Positions 56,580 through 64,000 of a DNA stretch of 64,000 nt are shown here, piece after piece (the stretch's first letter is position 1; each line of letters starts with the position of its first letter). Below the pieces are notes generated by a model, which saw only the letters and a list, made by a program, of their open reading frames with translations, was not told where the DNA came from and searched no databases. The translations under genes were made by a program, and so were the position numbers. The DNA comes from Hygrocybe punicea (lineage: Eukaryota; Basidiomycota; Agaricomycetes; Agaricales; Hygrophoraceae): positions 5,270,001 through 5,334,000 of the forward strand of contig OY744462.1 of NCBI GenBank assembly GCA_963556145.1, in the 5' to 3' direction.

Positions 56580-56900
56580 ACCTGATTGGGAAGGAGGAAA
56601 AAATGGGACATGGCATTTTGTGGCCATTGTACTGACACCCATTAGCTTGATATCTCCCTGACATCTTTGTGGGAACCTCTTTGACACACTCTACCATGCT
56701 GGGGCATTTCTGAATCATTTGACAGAGTTTCAAAATCACTCTGTCTTTGTATCACGATGTCCCCTCCCTCCCTTCTTGTAAATGTTCTATTTCTACTTCT
56801 CTGTCTACTTCCATGTAAGAATTCATTCTTCTGTGGAATAGGTTTACTGATTGTTTTCATGCTGCAGGATCTGTTCATGATGATGGAGACAATAGCACAC
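56580..56900. other. Unassigned non-coding DNA
   Basis: No gene or repeat identified; it precedes an LTR-B fragment. Confidence 0.4.
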
Positions 56901-57025
56901 TGTGATAGTGACTGTGGGTGTAGATCCGGATGGAATCTACTAAAAGATGGATGATCAGCCAATAAGTGATCTGAGGAGTTTAGTTTTCTATAGAGCTGTC
57001 TAACCAATCCAAACTGAATCTGGGG
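56901..57025 (+). mobile_element. LTR family B copy 3, 5' fragment
   Basis: From TGTGATAGTG through the GTGATCTGAGGA and CTGAATCTGGGGGT blocks it aligns with 7509-7640. Similarity stops near 57025, so only the first fifth of the LTR is present. Confidence 0.7.
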
Positions 57026-57391
57026 GTCCCAGTGATACACAGCTTCCCCCTTTGGGCATGGAATCTCTCATATGGCCATTCCTATCTTTCCTACGACTCT
57101 TCCACATCCAGCGTACATGTGAAACATCTGTGCACCACATGTGACCTGCACAACTTATGCTGATCTATGCACGTGTGGCTTTGACATTCTCATTGTACCT
57201 TAACCATGCAACCTGGTCTCAACACGATGAAACACTACTGATAAACATGTCCTACATGTTCAGACACTGAGTCTGATGTCAGAAATGTAATTCGTCTGGT
57301 TTCTTCTCTTCCTTTCACTGACTTTCATGTGATATTTGCCTTTGTTTGAAATTCTTTGCTATTCCGTTGCTGTTTTGTTGCTTTCATGCGA
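57026..57391. other. Unassigned non-coding DNA
   Basis: No gene is seen between the LTR fragment and the gypsy element. Confidence 0.4.
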
Positions 57392-58150
57392 TGTAGTGGC
57401 GAGGTCAGGGTGGCTGCGGAACTGTAATCCTAGCCTGGGGTAGTCAGTGTAGAAGTGACTGGGAATAGTTAGCAAGCTTCAGATAGATAATAAAAGGACT
57501 AGTGGTAATAAGCTGCCGACTAAAACTACTAAAATCTAACGATACCGACGTATACCGACGAGGCCAACGATGTCGGGTATGGCGGGTTGGGTGTCGGGTG
57601 TCGAGCGGTATAATGACAAAGATGGTAGAAGGATGGGACGAGTGTCGAGCAAACCGACGAGTTAAAAGAGTAAGTGATTTTGGTAGGAAATGGATTCTGA
57701 ATGGGAGAAAGCGGGGGAACTGGTTTCTTATTCAGAGATGGCGCTTGGGCACCATTTTTATACTACAAATTTCTGTACCTAGATTCGGATGAGAGTCCTC
57801 GGCCGATGAGAGAAAACAAAGGAGAATAAAAATGGAGAAGTAGGAAGAGGGTTGCAAGGCGACCATGACAGGGAAAATGGGTGGAAGATATAAAAACCCA
57901 TAAAAGATGTAATGTACTTTACTATATCTCCATAAGGGAGACGCTAGGCGCGAATAAGGCAAGTCCGATGTCGGGATCCCAATCCGATGAGATCTATCTT
58001 TGATATTTGAAGTTCCGTGAGTTTAGGAGGTGGGCCGACCAGGTACGTTGTAGTAGTTGTACCTGGGCTGTCACGTGACCCAGGTCCCACGGTTGGATCT
58101 CCTTATGTAGTCATTTCCCGTTGTAGCGAGTCTTGTCCTATTCCATCACC
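57392..58150 (+). mobile_element. Probable 5' LTR of the gypsy element
   Basis: Starts TGTAGTGGCGAGG. The end is placed near TATTCCA at about 58145 because gag follows and no coding precedes it. There is no second LTR in the window to check against. It contains ACCGACG repeats near 57540-57570 and a GTACCTGGGCTGTCACGTG word near 58060. Confidence 0.5.
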
Positions 58151-58379
58151 CCATCCAGACCCTGATTCCGTCGTGATCCCTTGAGTGTCCTTGGTACCAC
58201 TCCAACGTGGTGATGAGAGCGACATTCGAACCCTAGCCAAACACGTACCCAGAGCCAAAAACCAGTACCAGTACGAGACGTTTCAGAACCCGAGCAAAGA
58301 ACTACGAACAAAGAACCAGGAACTAGAACCGACACTAGTACAGTACAAAGCACTCTCACCAGCCACCAATTTCCCCACG

Positions 58380-59984
58380 ATGTCTTCACTACACCCATAC
58401 CGCGCCGCACAAAACCAACGAAAAACGTTAACACGACTCAGAGACAGCTGCGGCCGATACACTCCATCCCAACCAAGCTCACCATCGACAACAGCGTCTT
58501 CCGAATCGTCTGTCACAGATCTCTCCAGTAACCCAAGAACCCCAGACCAAAGTCAGCCAAACACACCACCAACATCACCAGCACCACAACTACCCAACAT
58601 CCAGAACAACCCAACGCCAGTACAAAACCACCGAATCACCATGACCGAGTCCAGAGCTCTGCGCTGGGACGGCGGCCCCAATGAAAAAACGGCACCGGGC
58701 CAGTTCCTTCGCGAAATCAATATCAAAATCAAAGACAAAGAGTACAACATGGATAAAAAGAAGATCGAATGCTTCTGCAATAATCTCGATTACGGAGGCA
58801 CCGCTGATCTATGGTATGACGAACTACCGGATGACACCAAAAAAGACTGGGACAAACTCGTCGAAGCGTTCGACAAGGAGTGGCCCAAAAACGCCGTGCC
58901 CAAACCCTCCAAACTCGAACAAGTCCAAGCCCTTAAAGATTGGACCATTACAGCAGAAGAATTAGGTACAAAAACAAAAAAAAACAGGCTCAAAAGACGT
59001 ATGGACACATGTAAAATGGGCAAACGGGTTAGCGGCAAAAGTACGCGATGCAGAGGACAAAGGAGGACTTTTGTTACAGGACATGTTCGACGCACTACCG
59101 GAACCCATCTGCGACCTCATTCGAGACAAACCCCATGCGGACTACAAAGAGCTCATGGAAACGGTATGCACCATCAACGTCATATACCTCCAGGAGATGG
59201 TAAACAAACACAAAAGAAACGAGGAGACCGCCAGGCTAGCACGAGTAGGGAACTCACCAACCAAGACCCTCCATGACTCGTTCGCCAACACCCACATCCA
59301 CTCAAACGCAGGCCCCCGACCATACACCAGCCCCCAAAGCTTCCAACCACAGCCTACACAAGCCCCCACGTTCGACCCCTTTGGAGGAGACGCAGGTGGC
59401 CGCGGGAATCTGTTTGGAGGCAGGGGATCTGTCATTCGACCCTACAGAGGCACAGGCCTAGGAGCCTAGGCATGGGAAGACAAACGCCCAGCCCTCCGTT
59501 CACAACTAGCACCGCGGACCGCCCCTTCACCACAAGACGCCACGACTTACGAAACATCAACCTCCCGCACCACCCCAACACCAAAGCCAGCCACGCTGCA
59601 TATAACACACAAATAATCGCATGGAACCATGCAAACCCCAACGGCCATCCCGACGAGCTCCACCCATTCCCACTAACACCCGGAACAGCACCTCTCGGAT
59701 CACGTGAGTGCTGGGACTGTGGCAGAGCAGGTCACCGAACCAGAGACCTTGATTGCCCCTGTACCCCAATCCCTGATCAGGAACGAACATGGCGCCGCAT
59801 CGCCAGTCGCATAAGCCGTGAAGCAGCAAAGGAACGTTACCTCACCCAAAATGTAAACTTCATTGACCACGGATACCACGATCACCACTATGGATACGAC
59901 AATTATGAGCAACCGTACAGAACCTACAACTACCCAAACGAACTCGACAACGGCCAGGGAAATGGCGAAGGGCCATCCGCATAG
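58380..59984 (+). pseudogene. gag: gypsy gag with zinc knuckle, frameshifted
   Basis: ATG 58380 (MSSLHPYRAAQNQRKTLTRL). A capsid-like stretch includes GPNEKTAPGQFLREINIKIK and DLWYDELPDDTKKDWDKLVE. At a run of nine A (58976-58984) the frame shifts; the next frame runs TGSKDVWTHVKWANGL to TAG at 59469. A third frame (59472-59984) carries CWDCGRAGHRTRDLDC, a zinc knuckle with two extra residues before the last Cys. The first shift at an A-run could be programmed or a sequencing error; two shifts argue for decay. Confidence 0.85.
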
Positions 59985-60067
59985 ATGAAAGTCGGGCGGC
60001 CCAACAAAATCACCAGGCGGACACACAGGTCCCCAACCAAAGTACGGGATGGGTCGGGGACACACGG

Positions 60068-60607
60068 ATGAGCCCCCTCAATACAACTGCGCATACGGAC
60101 ACAGCCCCCATAGTCAGTACAAACACCGTGTACCATATACCCAAACACGAGACCATTGACCCATATGTGATTGAGAGAGACGCTCTACCAGTGAAACCAT
60201 TCATCCACCCAATAAGCCTCCGAGGCCCACAAGGAATTCCCCACAAAATAAGAAGTTTGTTCGACGACGGGGCCATGGTAAACTCCATGTGCATGTCAAC
60301 ATACAGAAAGTACAGAGATCGGCTTGGCGCACTGTTCCCATCGCGCATGACGCTTCGTATGGCAAACGGAGCCAAAATACCATCGCAGGGCCAATGGACC
60401 GGCGACGTAGACCTTGACGGACTGCACAGACGCGCTACGTTCAAGGTATTCCCAAGCGGAGGCAATTGGTCACTCCTATTTGGGAAGCCGCTGCTCCAAC
60501 AATATAAGGCTATCCATAACTACGAAGATGACACGCTGAGCATACCATACAACGGCGGCTGGAGGACGATACTAAACGACAACAACACCAACGACGACCC
60601 CAAATGA
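60068..60607 (+). pseudogene. pro: gypsy aspartic protease region
   Basis: IRSLFDDGAMVNSM holds the catalytic Asp in the DDGA form used by agaric gypsy elements. MTLRMANGAKIPSQGQW, ATFKVFPSGGNWSLLFGKPL and AIHNYEDDTLSIPY complete a retropepsin-like fold. The frame is open for 179 residues but is not joined to gag or RT in one frame. Confidence 0.8.
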
Positions 60608-60742
60608 CCCCAAACCCTCCCAGCTACAACGACACTAAGCGACACCTTTCAGGCAGCGGCTCTAACACCAAGACCAATCGCCGCAGGGGTCGGCCTGTCT
60701 TGGCGCCGCAAGCACGGATACCCACAAATACCCACCAGCCTG

Positions 60743-63205
60743 GTGAATGACGAACCACCCGGTAAAGAAGGAAAAACACATACCCGTTCCCGCAACGCCT
60801 TCGCTCCACTCACCGGACTCAAGGACACGATCCTGGGCGAAACACTCGATCGGGTGAACAACAGGTCCACATACCTACCACCTGAACTCCAAGGATACCG
60901 CATGCCGAGACACCTGGCCGGCCCATTGAGAACCGCACAGCTCGAATGCGACATAGACGGCATTAAGAAAACCCAGGAGTGGACGAGCCACCGCAAGGGA
61001 CGCCGCGATCGACGCAGAAGAACCACCTTGTTTACCCATGCACAGCCCACAACCCACACGGCGCCCAAATGTCCACCCAAGCCAGAACCAAGCCAACCAA
61101 TCTATACTACCCAGGAACACTGCCAACAGGATGACGACGACATCGGAGACATGCAACCGGAGGTCGACTTGGACACCAATAAATCAATCTTCACCAGGAA
61201 AACTGACCCATTCAAGAAAGAGCGCATCGAAGCAGTACTGGCCAACATTAAACTTGGACATGACCTCACCCCCAACCAACGAACACAAATGGAAGACCTG
61301 CTTCGCGAGTTCGCGGACTGTTTCGCCCTATCCATGAGCGAGGTGAGCCCTGTCCCTGGCGCCAAACACCAAATACACATACCTCCCGAGACAGTGTTCC
61401 CAAAACGGGTACCTCGACAACAGCAGTTCAATGTAGCACAACACGAGTTCCTCAACAAAACCATAGACGAGCTGTTGGCCGCCAACATCATAGAACTGAT
61501 ACGACTGGAGGACATGAAATGCGCCTCACCCATTGCCCTGGGACACAAAGCCCACGATGGCCCAGGACTCCCAATGGAGGAACTGCAATACTGGGTCAAC
61601 GAGGAATGTGCCGCCCACGGATTCCCACCACCACACAACCTAGAACCACGACAGCCACCTGAGACACCAACCCCGGAAACCACAAAACCCGCGAAGTGGC
61701 GGTTCTGCCAAAACTACAAAGCACTGAACAACGTAACGGAAGTGTTCCCAATGCCGCAGGGCGACATCTGTGCAAAACAGCAACACCTGAGCAGACACAG
61801 GTGGGTGCATGGCTTCGACTTTGCATTGGGCTTCTACGCAGTCATCATCCCACAGGAAAGCAGGCTGTATCTAGCATTCTACATCAAAGGCCACGGCTTC
61901 TTTACACAAAAACGGATGCCCTTCGGCCTCACCGGCGCCCCCTCAACCTTTGCACACACCATGGCCCAGGCCCTCGGAGACATACTCACAACTTTGCAGC
62001 TGGAACTCTTTGTGGATGATGGCAGAACAGCTGGGGACGACTTTGACGAGATGCTAGAGCGTACACGGCGCTTCTTTCAAAGGGTCCGTGAGACGGGCCT
62101 ATCCCTGTCGGTGAAAAAGTCAAAATTCTTCATGACAGAAATTATATTCGCAGGATCCAAAGTCGGACCTGACGGTGTCCAAGCCGACGAGACCAAGGTC
62201 ACCGCTGTGGTCGATTGGAGGGCACCACCAGACCTTCTCGCCCTCTCCAGCTTCCTCGGCTTAACGGGATACTTCAGAGACCTCATTCAGGGCTATGCCA
62301 AGCTTGTGCAACCACTGTCCGACCTCCTACACTCTGCCAACACACCGAAAAACGCCGGGAAATCAGCATATTGCGCAGCGCTGAGAGGCGTCAAGCTCAC
62401 CAACATATGGACCGAAAAACACAAGAAGTGTTTTCTTGACCTGAAAACAGTCCTCACCACTAACCCAGTTTTCTCAGCGCTGCGGTTCGACGGAATGCCC
62501 TTCATCGTCACGATGGACGGCTGCAAGGAGGGCTTCGGAGCAGTCCTCTCCCAGAGGATGAGCATAACACGACCCGGTGGCAAAGTAATAACAAGCCTGC
62601 ACCCCATCGCATACGCCTCTAAATGCACCTCCACCGCCGAAGAACACTACAAACCATTCCTGCTCGAATTTGCGGCCCTCAAGTTCGCACTGGACAAATT
62701 CGACAACATCATTTGGGGGTTCCCCATCGAACTAGAGATGGATTTCCAGGCCCTGCGTGACGTTCTAAACAGTATCGACCTTAACACTACCCATGCACGC
62801 TGGAGAGACGGGGTGCTGGCCCACCAGATAACCGATGTCCACCACATTCCGGGCAGAGTGAACCTCGTGGGCGATGCTCTCAGCCGCAAAGACGAAGAGC
62901 TCCCGAGGATACCAGGGGATGGGAGCAGCTGGTCCATTTCACCAGACTGGGAGGTCTCACGTGGCCTCACCTATGACCTCTTCATGTTAACCGATGCCGC
63001 CCCAGACACCCACCAATCGCTACGCGACCACTTCCAGGACGAACTCATATTTGTCGAGATCATAGATGCCCTACTCAACAACCCCGACAACCCATCTGAG
63101 TGCGACAAACAACGCGCAACCCACCGGGCAAGAGACTTCTTCATTGAGGAGGGATGCCTGTGGAAGCTGGGCAACCCCACACCCGCGAGAGCCACACCGC
63201 GCTGA
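60743..63205 (+). pseudogene. pol: gypsy reverse transcriptase and RNase H
   Basis: One open frame of 820 residues. RT blocks: PAKWRFCQNYKALNNVTEVF, HGFDFALGFYAVIIP (motif A Asp present), KRMPFGLTGAPSTFAHTMA and LELFVDDGRTAGDDF (motif C FVDD). RNase H: IVTMDGCKEGFGAVLSQ, HYKPFLLEFAALKFALDKFD, ELEMDFQALRDVL and GRVNLVGDALSRKDEE. It stops just before the integrase zinc finger; integrase lies in another frame. RT itself looks catalytically complete, so this is the youngest-looking part of the element. Confidence 0.92.
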
Positions 63206-63843
63206 GAGTGCATCACCAAAGCAGAGGCGACGGCACTCGCAAATTGGAACACGACAAAACCCACATGGGACGCGACCTAATCAAAATGCAACTATTGGAC
63301 AGAATATGCATCCCGTTCCTTGACGCATCAATAACAACGGCGATACGCCAGTGCGGACGGTGCAAGAACTTCGGGACCACCCACATCCATGCCCTACTCT
63401 GACCAATTGTCAGGAGCCAGCCTTTCGAGCTGCTCGTGGGCGACTACACCTCAATGCCGACAGGAAAAGGTGGGTACACAAAGATAGGCCTCTACGCTGA
63501 CGTGTTCTCTAGAAAACTATTCGCGTTCAAGGTCAAGTCTGCCACAGGAAAAGCCACTGTGGAAAGCTTGGAACGAATTGGCAACGCATTCGTCGCACCC
63601 ACGGTATTCATGACCGATGGAGGCTCCCACTTCGACTGCGACGTGGTGCGAAACTACTGCGCTAGTGTCCGAACTAAACACCATGTCGTAGCCGCGTACT
63701 CCCCCTGGATCAATGGACTCATAGAAGGATCAAACAAAATACTCCTGAACACCCTTAAACGACTGTGCGCCCCCGGACTCGGAGAGGATGAATACGAGCT
63801 AATGGCTGTCAACGACATTCCGAAGAATTGGCCCCAACATTTG
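63206..63843 (+). pseudogene. int: gypsy integrase, frameshifted, with a stop and cut by an LTR
   Basis: A different frame from RT. Zinc-finger remnants include ITTAIRQCGRCKNFG. A TGA lies at 63400-63402, then the catalytic core: LLVGDYTSMP, VFMTDGGSHFDCDV and NGLIEGSNKILL supply the D-D-E residues. Coding text ends at 63843 where LTR-A copy 3 begins; the ORF appears to continue only because the LTR start happens to be open. Confidence 0.88.
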
Positions 63844-64000
63844 TGTTACGGATCGCTTCTGCAGCGGGCTCCGGCAACAATCAACTTAACAGGGGATCGG
63901 CTTCCAGAGGGGAGAACAGCAGCTTTCATTGTTGCTTACAGCTAAGACAACACTGCTAAGAAAGGGGGTGTCAAGGTCTAATGTCATTGCGAGCCGTGGG
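63844..64000 (+). mobile_element. LTR family A copy 3, 5' part only
   Basis: Starts TGTTACGGATCG and matches the first 157 bp of copy 1 (3125-3281) with few differences. The left flank is ATTTG (63839-63843), so a matching ATTTG is expected after the LTR outside the window. Confidence 0.95.

Larger units (their letters stand above)
57392..63843 (+). mobile_element. Ty3/gypsy retrotransposon, degenerate, cut by an LTR-A insertion
   Basis: Order is 5' LTR, gag, protease, RT, RNase H, integrase, which is the gypsy order. The coding region has three or four frameshifts and at least one stop. Integrase is interrupted at 63844 by LTR-A copy 3, and the rest lies beyond the window. Motif style (LFDDGAMVNSM protease, FVDDG RT) fits agaricomycete gypsy elements. 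Confidence 0.93.

Overview
The window is eukaryotic and almost certainly from a mushroom-forming basidiomycete (Agaricomycetes). Genes are split by many introns of about 45-60 nt, single-copy eukaryotic genes are close together on both strands, and the repeats (a Plavaka-type transposase, a DUF6532 gene, Ty1/copia and Ty3/gypsy elements, foldback hAT elements) are the usual set for that class. I cannot name the species.

Layout. 1-11.8 kb is nested repeat: a decayed copia element cut by the window start and holding two foreign solo LTRs, an old hAT element, another solo LTR, and minisatellite/microsatellite DNA. 11.8-24.8 kb looks like one composite DNA transposon of about 13 kb bounded by near-identical inverted repeats. 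It carries a Plavaka-type transposase (broken), a DUF6532 gene and a divergent coiled-coil gene, and it has itself been hit by a solo LTR, a foldback hAT element (which contains a smaller element) and an AT-rich element.

25.0-47.6 kb is a housekeeping island: pyrroline-5-carboxylate reductase, ALG13, a TRM9-like tRNA methyltransferase, NAC alpha, TSC1/hamartin, HSP90, phosphoserine aminotransferase, tRNA-Ser(GCT), a small secreted protein, an asparagine synthetase family protein, a RhoGEF, a METTL21-like methyltransferase and an EF-hand-like protein. Several neighbours are divergent with very short shared promoters.

47.7-64 kb is repeat-rich again: GC-rich minisatellite DNA, a convergent two-gene cassette (an apparently intact tyrosine recombinase plus a SAP-domain protein with a GCR1-like C-terminus), small repeats, and a gypsy element with frameshifts and one stop. 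One 1.65-kb LTR family has inserted three times: in the copia element (3125-4775), in an intron of the tyrosine recombinase gene (50941-52609) and in the gypsy integrase (63844 onward). All calls are from reading the sequence; no database search was run. Intron positions are inferred from GT/GC-AG signals and frame continuity.
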